Shown here: positions 32,153 through 39,271 of the stretch, piece after piece | Numbering within the stretch: the stretch's first letter is position 1 | How the letters are laid out: every line of letters starts with the position of its first letter | Assembly: GCA_025356175.1 (NCBI GenBank) | Contig: JANXUP010000147.1 | Location: 1 to 39,271, forward strand | Length of the DNA: 39,271 nt | Direction: 5' to 3' | Source: Sphingomonadaceae bacterium | Lineage (GTDB): Bacteria; Pseudomonadota; Alphaproteobacteria; Sphingomonadales; Sphingomonadaceae | Made by a program: the position numbers and the translations under genes | Notes under the pieces: model-generated | What the model saw: the letters and a program-made list of their open reading frames with translations, nothing else | What the model was told of the DNA's origin: nothing | The model's database searches: none

Positions 32153-32501
32153 GGCCGCGCGATAAACGCTCGGCCGGATCGCGGCAAGCATTGTGCTGGG
32201 CAGTTTGAATGATAGGTAATCACGGGGACACCAGGGGACCGGACCAATGCGACACGCCTGCTTGAGGCTGGTCGGTGCGGCAGCCCTGATTGTTGGTTTC
32301 GCGCAAATGGCCTGAGCCCAGACTGCCAATGGCTTGCCGCGGACCGACACAGCCGCCCTCGCCGGTTCCGGTGCCCAGCGCGACGATTGAGCCCAGCCCG
32401 CCATCACCCAGTCCCAAGCCCGTACCACGACCAACCTCAAAGGAGCTCCAACTCGGTCGCGGCCGCCAATTCGACAAGCCGGGAATCGCTCTGTTAAAAC
32501 G
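32153..32501. other. Non-coding interval between proS and phaR
   Basis: About 350 bases with no gene that I can support. The minus strand can encode a Gly-rich 85-residue peptide from a TTG start (32220-32477), but the start is poor and it shows no family. No tRNA cloverleaf or strong terminator was found. It probably holds the proS promoter. Confidence 0.4.
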
Positions 32502-33059
32502 TTAGTCGTTGCCAAGCTTGTCGAGCTTGGCCTGCATCGCCGCCATCTGCTCGCGCAGCGCGGCGATCTCGGCCGACTGATCCTTGCCCGATGCTGCTGA
32601 AGGCTTCGGGTCGGCAAGGGCCGGCACGAAGGCCGAGGCCGCCGCCTTGAACATTGCCAGGTTCTGCTGGGCCAGCTTGGCCAGCGGGTTGGCCTCAATG
32701 CTCGCCTCAAAAGCCTCGCGCAGCTTGGCTTGGTTGGTGCGGAAGTTGTCCATCGAGGCTTCGAGATAATGCGGCACCAGGCCCTGCATCGAATTTCCGT
32801 ACATGCCGATCAGCTGGCGCAGGAAATTGACCGGGAGCATCTGCTCCCCGCCGGCGCTTTCCTCTTCCATTATGATCTGCGTCAGGATCGAATGGGTAAT
32901 GTCGGCCCCGGTCTTGGCATCGAGCACTTTGAATTCCACGCCTTCGCGGGTCATCTTGGAAAGATGATCGAGCGTGATGTAGCTTGAGCTTTTGGTGTTG
33001 TAGAGGCGCCGGTTGGCGTACTTCTTGATGATTACCGTTTCGGCGGTTGCATCGCTCAT
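32502..33059 (-). CDS. phaR: Polyhydroxyalkanoate synthesis repressor PhaR
   Basis: A 185-residue regulator that represses phasin and PHA genes and is released when PHA accumulates. The N-terminal PHB/PHA DNA-binding domain is at about 10-75 ('IIKKYANRRLYNTKSSSYIT' and 'GADITHSILTQIIMEEE'), followed by the PHB-accumulation domain ('LPVNFLRQLIGMYGNSMQGL') and a C-terminal coiled-coil ('EIAALREQMAAMQAKLDKLG'). The ATG at 33059 was preferred to one at 33077 because it begins right before the domain. It stands alone, with 87 bases to the alr end. Confidence 0.92.
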   Translation of the reverse strand: MSDATAETVIIKKYANRRLYNTKSSSYITLDHLSKMTREGVEFKVLDAKTGADITHSILTQIIMEEESAGGEQMLPVNFLRQLIGMYGNSMQGLVPHYLEASMDNFRTNQAKLREAFEASIEANPLAKLAQQNLAMFKAAASAFVPALADPKPSAASGKDQSAEIAALREQMAAMQAKLDKLGND

Positions 33060-33133
33060 CGCGGGAATCCAATTCATGCAGAGTGCGGTTGCCGTAGCGT
33101 TAGCACCTGCAGCAACCGCAATGCAACAAAAGC

Positions 33134-33147
33134 ATGCTGCGCAGCAT
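33134..33147 (-). terminator. Likely intrinsic terminator after alr
   Basis: A perfect 14-base palindrome (atgctgcgcagcat) begins at the last base of the alr stop and is followed on the minus strand by GCTTTTGTT. That is the pattern of a short factor-independent terminator for the transporter-alr transcript. Confidence 0.5.
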
Positions 33148-34190
33148 CACCGCTGGAAACGGCGCCCAAGCGAGGTGAGCAGTTCATATTGGGACAGCCC
33201 GCTGATCGCCGAGGCTTCGGGCAGGGAATATTCTACGCTGACCCAGTCACCCTCGGCAAGGTGGGGGGCGGCGGTGAGGTCGATCGCGGTCATGTCCATC
33301 GAGACGCGGCCCAGCACAGGCAGCGTGGCGCCGCCAGCATGCATGGCGCCAAGCCCCGACCAGCACCGCAGAAAACCATCGGCATAACCCAGGCTGACCA
33401 CCCCGATTTCAAGCGGCCCTTGTGCTGTGAAAGTCGCGTTGTAACCGACCGTGTCACCAGCTTGCAGGCTGCGGCACTGGATCAGCCGCGCTTGCGGGAT
33501 CGCGACCTGACAAATGTGACCGGCAAGGCCCGCAGCTGGAACGCCGCCATACAGCGCGAGGCCCGGGCGGGTGATATCGCCGTGATAGCCTGCGCCCAGC
33601 GCAATCCCGGCGCTGTTGGCCAAGGCCGCGCGGCGATGCGCAATCTGGCCGCGTGCATCGAGCCAGCGTTTGCGCTGGACCTCGTTGAGCGGCGATTGCT
33701 CATCGGCCGAAGCGAGGTGCGAATGGAGGGTGTCGATCGCAAGCCGGGCAATCAGCGGATCGCCCAGATCGCCCATCGCAATGCCGATACGGTTCATCCC
33801 GGTGTCGACCATCAGGTCACACGAACCTCCGCCCGCTTCCAGCCACAGCCGCGCCTGATGCAGCGAATTGATCACGGGTTTTATGCCGCTGGCTTGAGCA
33901 AAGGCGGCGTCACGTCCGTCCATGGGGCCATGCAGCACAACCAGACTTTCCGGCGGCACAAGGTCGGCAAGCTCGGCCGCTTCTGCCCAGTGCGCAACGT
34001 AGAAAGTCTGGCACCCCGCATCGTGCAGCAGCGGCACGACCCGGCGTGCGCCGAGGCCATAGGCATCGGCCTTGACCGCCGCCGCCGCAACGGCACTGCC
34101 TGACAGGCGATCAAGCGCGCGCCAATTCGCGACCAGCGCGGCGCTGTCGATCGTCAGGCGCAGCGGGTAATCGGGCGCGTCAGGCAGCAT
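33147..34190 (-). CDS. alr: Alanine racemase
   Basis: A 347-residue PLP enzyme that makes D-alanine for peptidoglycan. The PLP-binding lysine is in 'AAVKADAYGLG' and the substrate-side tyrosine region is 'TVGYNATFTAQ'; 'SLGYADGFLR' and 'VLGRVSMDMTAIDL' are family signatures of the C-terminal domain. The ATG at 34190 overlaps the end of the transporter gene by 11 bases and has GGTG before it. The tyrosine motif is GYN where many relatives have YG. Alr normally acts in the cytoplasm. Confidence 0.95.
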   Translation of the reverse strand: MLPDAPDYPLRLTIDSAALVANWRALDRLSGSAVAAAAVKADAYGLGARRVVPLLHDAGCQTFYVAHWAEAAELADLVPPESLVVLHGPMDGRDAAFAQASGIKPVINSLHQARLWLEAGGGSCDLMVDTGMNRIGIAMGDLGDPLIARLAIDTLHSHLASADEQSPLNEVQRKRWLDARGQIAHRRAALANSAGIALGAGYHGDITRPGLALYGGVPAAGLAGHICQVAIPQARLIQCRSLQAGDTVGYNATFTAQGPLEIGVVSLGYADGFLRCWSGLGAMHAGGATLPVLGRVSMDMTAIDLTAAPHLAEGDWVSVEYSLPEASAISGLSQYELLTSLGRRFQR

Positions 34191-35808
34191 TGTCACCAAA
34201 TTCGCGCGGCGGTCCATCGGGCAGGCCCCACCACGCGACGACCAGCGCCACAGCGGTGAACACCCAGGTGTACCACAGCCCGGCATAGAGATTGCCCGAT
34301 TTGGCCACGATAAAGGCGGCGATCAGCGGCAGGAAACCGCCGAAGTAGCCTGCGCCCAAATGGTAGGGGATCGACATCGAGCTGTAGCGGATCCGCGGCG
34401 GAAACATCTCGGTCAGCAGGGCCGCAACCGGTCCGTAATTCATCGCCGACAACATCCCCAGCGCACACAGCAGTACGATGATCAGCAGCGAAGCGCCCAG
34501 CGATGGTTTGACCGGCGTGAAATCATAGCCGGAGGCGCCTAGTTGGGTCTGAAGCTGCGTCTTGCGTGCCTTGCCGTCGGCCCACGGATAGCCGTCCAGC
34601 GCCAGTGGCGCGCTGCCCACGGTGACTGCCAGGTCCGGGGCGCCCAGCAAGGTATACGGCACCCCGCTGGCGGTCAGGTCTTCAAGCAATTTGCCGCATT
34701 GCGTGGTCTGTTTGCCCGAGAATGGATCGTAACTGCAATCGGGTCCGGAAACGACCACCGGAGCTGACTTTGCGGCCGCAGCCAGGCCCGGATTGGCCAG
34801 CGCCCCAAGACCCCAGAAAATCGGAAACAGCAGCACCAGGATCAGCAGGTTCGCCCAGATGATCGGTTTTTTGCGGCCGATCCGGTCCGAGATCCTGCCC
34901 CACACCAGGTAAAAGCTCATCGAAATGAGGCCGCCGATCCCGACCAGAATTTCGGCGCGCGATCCTTCCAGCCGCATCGCGCCCTTTAGAAACGACAGGC
35001 TGGAGAAGAACGCCGTATACCAGATCAGCGTCAGCCCGACGGCCACGCCGAACAGCGCGACGAAAATGCGCTTGGCATTGCCGGGATAAGTGAAGCTTTC
35101 GACAAACGGATTGCCCGCCGTTTCGCCAGCAGCCTTCATCGCCTGGAACACCGGGCTTTCCGAAAGCTTGAGCCGCATCCACAGGCTGACCGCGAGCAGG
35201 ATCAGCGACAGCAGGAAGGGCACGCGCCACCCCCAGGCATCGAACGCGGCGGGCGGAATGAAGGTCCGGCAAGCCAGCACCACCACGACGCTCAGGACGA
35301 AGCCGCCGACCACGCTGGCCTGAATGAAGCTGGTGTACCATCCGCGCCGGCCCACCGGGGAATGCTCGGCCACATAGATCGCCGCACCGCCGTATTCACC
35401 GCCGAGCGCCAGTCCCTGCAGGATCCTCAGCAGGATCACGATAACCGGCGCGGCCATGCCGATGGACGAGGCGCTGGGCACCAAGCCCACCCCGGCCGTG
35501 GCAATGCCCATCAGCGTCACCGTGACCAGGAAGGTGTATTTGCGCCCCAGCTTGTCGCCCAGATAGCCGAACAGGACGGCTCCCAGTGGACGAAAACCGA
35601 AGCCCACCGCAAACCCCGCCCAGACTAGCAGCAGTTGCAGGGTGACGTTATCGGCCGGGAAAAAGGCCTTCCCGATCAGCGCGGCCAAAGTCCCGTAAAT
35701 GAAGAAATCGAACCATTCGAAGATCGTGCCCGCAGATGACGCGAGAATAACCAACCGCATTTCGGCCGCGCTCGGTTCTGGTGGCGCGGTCGTTACCGGC
35801 GTGGTCAT
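34180..35808 (-). CDS. MFS transporter, metabolite:H+ symporter (MHS) family
   Basis: A 542-residue inner-membrane transporter with about 12 helices. 'GTIFEWFDFFIYGTLAALIG' and 'LFGYLGDKLGRKYTFLVTV' are MHS/ProP-like signatures, and the second-half loop repeat is 'GRISDRIGRKKPIIW'. A long extracytoplasmic loop between about residues 345 and 425 carries two cysteines ('VSGPDCSYDPFSG', 'KQTTQCGKLLEDL') and makes it longer than the ~430-450 residues usual for the family. GGGGAGAG seven bases before the ATG supports the start. Its stop lies inside the alr start. Substrate cannot be told from sequence; organic acids, proline or betaine are family possibilities. Confidence 0.9.
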   Translation of the reverse strand: MTTPVTTAPPEPSAAEMRLVILASSAGTIFEWFDFFIYGTLAALIGKAFFPADNVTLQLLLVWAGFAVGFGFRPLGAVLFGYLGDKLGRKYTFLVTVTLMGIATAGVGLVPSASSIGMAAPVIVILLRILQGLALGGEYGGAAIYVAEHSPVGRRGWYTSFIQASVVGGFVLSVVVVLACRTFIPPAAFDAWGWRVPFLLSLILLAVSLWMRLKLSESPVFQAMKAAGETAGNPFVESFTYPGNAKRIFVALFGVAVGLTLIWYTAFFSSLSFLKGAMRLEGSRAEILVGIGGLISMSFYLVWGRISDRIGRKKPIIWANLLILVLLFPIFWGLGALANPGLAAAAKSAPVVVSGPDCSYDPFSGKQTTQCGKLLEDLTASGVPYTLLGAPDLAVTVGSAPLALDGYPWADGKARKTQLQTQLGASGYDFTPVKPSLGASLLIIVLLCALGMLSAMNYGPVAALLTEMFPPRIRYSSMSIPYHLGAGYFGGFLPLIAAFIVAKSGNLYAGLWYTWVFTAVALVVAWWGLPDGPPREFGDNAA

Positions 35809-35839
35809 GGTTTCGCTCTCCCCGTAATTCAGCGCTTCC

Positions 35840-36259
35840 CTAGCCGCGCGCCACGAAGGCGACAAGCGCGGCCCGCCACGGCAACAGGATCGCGCCATGC
35901 CGGGCCGGATATTCGCGCGCGGCGGCAATGGCGGAGAGCCCAGGCCAACCGGGAAGCGGCCCACCTGCGAGCCAGGCCTTGATCGCGCCTAATGAAACGT
36001 CGACTTCCGGCTCCGATTTACCCTCCGCTTGCGCCGCAAAGATGGCGGCCGCGGCCTGGCCCACAGCGCAGGCCTGCGCTTTTACGCCAAGGCCCGAAAT
36101 GGCATCGCGCTGATCCAGCGACAGGCCGACTTCCACCACACTGCCGCAGGTCGGCGAGCGCGCAGTGCCGCGCTGCAACTGGCTTTCATCGAGCGGATAG
36201 GCCGCCAGCGATGTGGCGAGGCCAAGCAGTTCGGCATTGTACAGCCTGGCGCTGCTCAC
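35840..36259 (-). CDS. IscU/NifU-like iron-sulfur scaffold protein lacking the third cysteine
   Basis: A 139-residue protein with the IscU fold. C38 in 'RSPTCGSVVEVG' and C64 in 'QACAVGQAA' align with the first two cluster cysteines, but where IscU has its third cysteine this protein has glycine ('PARHGAILLPW'). It may therefore hold a cluster with other ligands, act only in transfer, or be a diverged relative. It starts with GTG, overlapping the cvpA stop by four bases (GTGA), with 31 bases to the transporter start. Sphingomonads carry such a protein next to cvpA. Confidence 0.8.
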   Translation of the reverse strand: MSSARLYNAELLGLATSLAAYPLDESQLQRGTARSPTCGSVVEVGLSLDQRDAISGLGVKAQACAVGQAAAAIFAAQAEGKSEPEVDVSLGAIKAWLAGGPLPGWPGLSAIAAAREYPARHGAILLPWRAALVAFVARG

Positions 36260-36813
36260 TTGCCGGTCAGGGTATCGGCGGTCTTATGGTTGAGCTGATC
36301 TTGCGCCGCAGCTTCAGCCGCTTCCTTGCGGCGCTCGCCAATCATCTTGACCAAGGCCTCGCTGGCCGGATTCACGAAGGGATAGCTGCGCGAGCCGGTG
36401 ATCCATTGCGGTCGCCCGCCTGCACCCCAGATCGTGTCATAGCCGAGCACCAGGACCGAAAACGCAAGCACGGTGATCACCATGCCCTTGATCGCGCCAA
36501 AGCCGAAGCCGATCACTCGGTCGATCGGGCCGAGCACCGAATTGCGGCTCGCCGAACCAAGCCGGTCGGACAGCAGCTTCACGATTGCATAGGGCACCAG
36601 CAGCAGGATCGCGAAGGCGAGCACCGAAGCGCCGCTTTCAGTGCCGACGTATGGCATCAGCGCCGCGGTCAGCGGGGTATGCAAGTTGTGGATTGCGACA
36701 AGCGCCAGCACCCAGGCGGCCAGCGCAAAGACTTCCTGCACGAATCCACGCATGAACCCGGTGATCGCGCCGAGGCCGACGAGGATCAGAACTGCGATGT
36801 CAAAACCGGTCAT
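36256..36813 (-). CDS. cvpA: CvpA family membrane protein
   Basis: A 185-residue inner-membrane protein with four helices. The N-terminus 'MTGFDIAVLILVGLGAITGF' and 'RGFVQEVFALAAWVLALVA' are the CvpA signature. The charged C-terminal tail ('IGERRKEAAEAAAQDQL') is cytoplasmic. Family members affect colicin V production and envelope stability. The ATG at 36813 was preferred; an upstream ATG at 36849 would overlap radA. It follows the radA stop by ten bases and overlaps the IscU-like gene. Confidence 0.92.
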   Translation of the reverse strand: MTGFDIAVLILVGLGAITGFMRGFVQEVFALAAWVLALVAIHNLHTPLTAALMPYVGTESGASVLAFAILLLVPYAIVKLLSDRLGSASRNSVLGPIDRVIGFGFGAIKGMVITVLAFSVLVLGYDTIWGAGGRPQWITGSRSYPFVNPASEALVKMIGERRKEAAEAAAQDQLNHKTADTLTGK

Positions 36814-36823
36814 GCCGGGGAAA

Positions 36824-38191
36824 CTACGAGGCGCCCATAATCCGGTCAACGAGATTTGGCAGCAAGGTTAAACCGGCATAGCGGCCATGCTCCTTGGCAC
36901 CGGGCAAATCGGCCGGGCCATAGGCGCTGGCGAAGCCCAGCTTGGCTGCTTCGCGCAAGCGGATCGAACCATGCGCAACCGGGCGGATTTCTCCCGCCAA
37001 TGACACTTCGCCGAACCACACCGCATCGGCGGCAAGCGGCTTATCGGCCAACGCGGAGACCAGTGCGGCGGCCACTGCCAGATCAGCTGCTGGATCGGCG
37101 AGACGGTAACCACCGGCGACATTCAGATAGACTTCGGCCGACGAGAAGTTGAGCCCGCAGCGCGCTTCAAGCACGGCGAGCAGCATCGCGAGGCGGCCGC
37201 TGTCCCACCCGACCACCGCCCGTCGCGGGGTTGCGCCACTGGCGAGGCGGACGATCAGCGCCTGAATTTCGACCAGCACCGGCCGCGTGCCCTCGATCGC
37301 CGGGAACACCGCACTGCCCGACACCGACTGTTCGCGGCCTGACAGGAACAGCAGCGAAGGGTTGCCCACCTCCATCAGTCCCGCCCCTTCCATCGCGAAG
37401 ACCCCGATCTCATCGACCGGGCCGAAGCGGTTTTTGATCGAGCGGAGGATGCGGTACTGGTGGCTACGTTCACCTTCAAAGCTCATCACCACGTCGACCA
37501 TATGTTCAAGCACGCGCGGCCCGGCGATCGAGCCGTCCTTGGTAACATGGCCGACCAGCACCAGCGCGGTGCCGTTCTCTTTGGCATAGCGGATCAGCTC
37601 GAACGCCGAAGCGCGGACCTGGCTGACCGTTCCCGGCGCGCCCTCGATCTGGTCCGAATGCATGGTCTGGATCGAATCGATCACCAGCAATGCAGGCGGC
37701 GCCATGGTCGACAGTGTGGTCAGGATATCGCGCACTGAAGTCGCCGCCGCGAGCAGGATCGGTGCCTTGCCAAGGCCGAGCCGATCTGCGCGCAAACGCA
37801 CTTGGCCCGATGCTTCCTCACCGCTGATATAAACCGCGTTCTGACCACGTGCCGCCAGCGCCGCCGCCGCCTGAAGCAAGAGCGTGCTCTTGCCGATCCC
37901 CGGGTCGCCGCCCATCAGCACGGCGCTGCCCGGAACCAAACCTCCGCCAAGCGCGCGGTCGAATTCGGCGAGGCCGGTCGATTGCCGGACCAGCAGCTCA
38001 CCGGGAGCGTCGAGCGCCTCGAACCTGATCGCCCGTCCGCCCGCTGACAAATCATGCTTGGCAGAAAACACCGTCGCCGGGGCTTCTTCGGCCAGCGTGT
38101 TCCACTCGCTGCAATCGGCGCACTGACCCTGCCAGCGCGGCGCGACGCTTCCACAAGCCTGACAGATGTAGCGGCGCTTGGTCTTTACCAT
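36824..38191 (-). CDS. radA: DNA repair protein RadA (Sms)
   Basis: A 455-residue RecA-like ATPase that drives branch migration in recombination. An N-terminal C4 zinc finger is at residues 10-31 ('CQACGSVAPRWQGQC' and the following ADC). Walker A is 'GGDPGIGKSTLLLQ', and the RadA-specific 'KNRFGPVDEIGVF' and a Lon-protease-like C-terminal domain follow. The ATG at 38191 was taken; a GTG one codon upstream is possible. It is divergent from the patatin gene over about 100 bases and is the first gene of the radA-cvpA-iscU-like group. Confidence 0.96.
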   Translation of the reverse strand: MVKTKRRYICQACGSVAPRWQGQCADCSEWNTLAEEAPATVFSAKHDLSAGGRAIRFEALDAPGELLVRQSTGLAEFDRALGGGLVPGSAVLMGGDPGIGKSTLLLQAAAALAARGQNAVYISGEEASGQVRLRADRLGLGKAPILLAAATSVRDILTTLSTMAPPALLVIDSIQTMHSDQIEGAPGTVSQVRASAFELIRYAKENGTALVLVGHVTKDGSIAGPRVLEHMVDVVMSFEGERSHQYRILRSIKNRFGPVDEIGVFAMEGAGLMEVGNPSLLFLSGREQSVSGSAVFPAIEGTRPVLVEIQALIVRLASGATPRRAVVGWDSGRLAMLLAVLEARCGLNFSSAEVYLNVAGGYRLADPAADLAVAAALVSALADKPLAADAVWFGEVSLAGEIRPVAHGSIRLREAAKLGFASAYGPADLPGAKEHGRYAGLTLLPNLVDRIMGAS

Positions 38192-38294
38192 CACCGTTGC
38201 CTAATAGGAACGAAGCATGAACGCAAGTGGCCGCATTCCTACGCAGCAGGCCCTTACCGCTTGCTTTGGCGATTCGTTGTAGTCAGGTGTCACC

Positions 38295-39271
38295 ATGCGC
38301 CAGAAAGAACTCCGCATTGCACTGGTCTGCTACGGCGGGGTGAGCCTTGCCGTCTACATGCACGGGGTGATCAAAGAGATCTGGAAGCTCACCCGGGCAA
38401 GCCGGGCGCATCACAGTGGCACAACCCCGCCCGGCGGGACCGAGGCGGTTTACCTCAAGCTTCTGGAGACCATCGAGCAGCGGTCAAAGCTGCGGCTCAA
38501 GGTTTTGACGGACATCATTGCCGGAGCCAGCGCGGGCGGGATCAATGGAATCTTCCTCGCCCAGGCGATCCATTCCGGTCAAAGCCTCGAGCCGCTGACT
38601 GACCTGTGGCTTGAACGTGCCGATGTGGAGGTGCTGATAGATCCCGACGCGCGGCCATGGTCACGGCTCGCCAAGTTCTGGGCCATGCCGTTGGTCTACT
38701 GGCTGCTCAAGCGCCCCGGCAACGTGGTTTCGGCCAGCGTCGCCCCGGAAACGCGCGCCGAAGTGCGCGGCAAGCTGTCGCGGCTGATCCGCTCGCGCTG
38801 GTTTGAACCGCCGTTTGGCGGGCTGGGCTTCTCGCGGCTGATCGCCGAGGCGTTCGATGCGATGCGCCGCGGCGAGGCCGAGGAACCGCTGCTGCCTGCA
38901 TCACATCCGCTCGATCTGTTCGTCACCGCGACCGACTTCAAGGGCCACCCCGAAGTGCTGCGGCTCAACAGCCCTGCAATGATCGAGGAAAGCGAGCACC
39001 GCGTCTCGATCGGGTTCCGCTCACTGGCCCCGAAGGAAGGCGGGCAAGACCTCTCCCCACCGCTTGAGCTCGTCTTGGCGGCGCGCGCGACCGCCAGTTT
39101 CCCCGGCGCATTTCCAGCGCTTCAGCTCAAGGAAATCGATGCGCTCGCCAACGAACGCGGCGATCCGTGGCACAGCCGGACCGCCTTCGTCGAACGGATC
39201 ATGCCCGAGCACAGCCACCGCGGTGACACCGACAGCGTCGCGCTGATCGACGGGTCGGTGCTGGTCAACGC
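38295..39271 (+). CDS. Patatin-like phospholipase of the TIGR03607 type, 3' end beyond window
   Basis: At least 325 residues are present; the C-terminal part is outside. The start 'RIALVCYGGVSLAVYMHGVI' is typical of long patatin-related (TIGR03607) proteins, whose full length is usually over 700 residues. The nucleophile elbow is 'IIAGASAGGINGIF' (GASAG) and the catalytic aspartate is in 'VALIDGSVLVN' near the window end. The oxyanion region is YGG rather than GGGxRG. AGGTG just upstream of the ATG supports the start. It is divergent from radA. Lipid acyl hydrolase activity is inferred. Confidence 0.88.
   Translation, partial: MRQKELRIALVCYGGVSLAVYMHGVIKEIWKLTRASRAHHSGTTPPGGTEAVYLKLLETIEQRSKLRLKVLTDIIAGASAGGINGIFLAQAIHSGQSLEPLTDLWLERADVEVLIDPDARPWSRLAKFWAMPLVYWLLKRPGNVVSASVAPETRAEVRGKLSRLIRSRWFEPPFGGLGFSRLIAEAFDAMRRGEAEEPLLPASHPLDLFVTATDFKGHPEVLRLNSPAMIEESEHRVSIGFRSLAPKEGGQDLSPPLELVLAARATASFPGAFPALQLKEIDALANERGDPWHSRTAFVERIMPEHSHRGDTDSVALIDGSVLVN

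Noticed and set aside
32220..32477. Gly-rich 85-residue minus-strand frame between phaR and proS
   Set aside because: TTG start, no ribosome site and low-complexity composition; left as non-coding.

Overview
The window is high-GC chromosomal DNA with almost every gene on the minus strand. The gene set (PhaR, an E2/E3 pair of pyruvate dehydrogenase, CvpA-RadA, an IscU-like protein, a TIGR03607-type patatin) and two repeat families (a 'CCCTCTCCC CTTGC GGGAGAGGG' palindrome and a 'TTCGACAAGCTCAGCCTG' repeat) point to an alphaproteobacterium of the Sphingomonadales. The genus cannot be fixed from sequence reading alone. No rRNA, tRNA or CRISPR array was found.

1-6015 is the integrase-bearing end of an integrative element. 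Reading leftwards from the integrase it holds: a P4-type tyrosine recombinase, a small lipoprotein gene that meets it tail to tail, AT-richer cargo of two unknown genes, and a replication module (AlpA-like HTH protein, 61-aa protein, Toprim primase, DUF3987 helicase-like protein) with overlapping or near-abutting genes. A diverged duplicate of the 3' end of one cargo gene lies just after the neighbouring secreted-protein gene.

6097-12509 is one tightly coupled seven-gene operon, possibly preceded by a membrane-protein gene (12597-13127). It encodes a GtrB-like membrane GT2, an FAD oxidoreductase, an SDR, a TIM-barrel isomerase, a four-helix SMR/ArnE-like flippase, a second GT2 and a GT-C-like membrane protein. 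Together these look like a machine that makes an unusual sugar, loads it on a lipid carrier, flips it and attaches it to a surface glycan or protein.

13219-23149 is a 10-kb locus of five exported DUF11/TIGR01451 proteins. Four form an operon ending in a ~1,700-residue protein that joins DUF11 and Ig/carboxypeptidase-regulatory-like domains to a large outer-membrane beta-barrel. The fifth carries a proprotein-convertase P-domain without a protease. Mature N-termini are shared between the small proteins and the barrel protein, and a near-identical 17-bp element lies upstream of both transcription units. This is the best candidate for an undescribed surface system.

23291-39271 is mostly housekeeping: lpdA and pdhC separated by a DUF559 endonuclease gene with inverted palindromic repeats at both ends; a universal stress protein; RNase R, an M28 peptidase and an archaeal/eukaryal-type ProRS in a chain; phaR; alr with an MHS-family transporter; an IscU-like protein lacking its third cysteine; cvpA; radA; and a divergent patatin gene cut by the window end.
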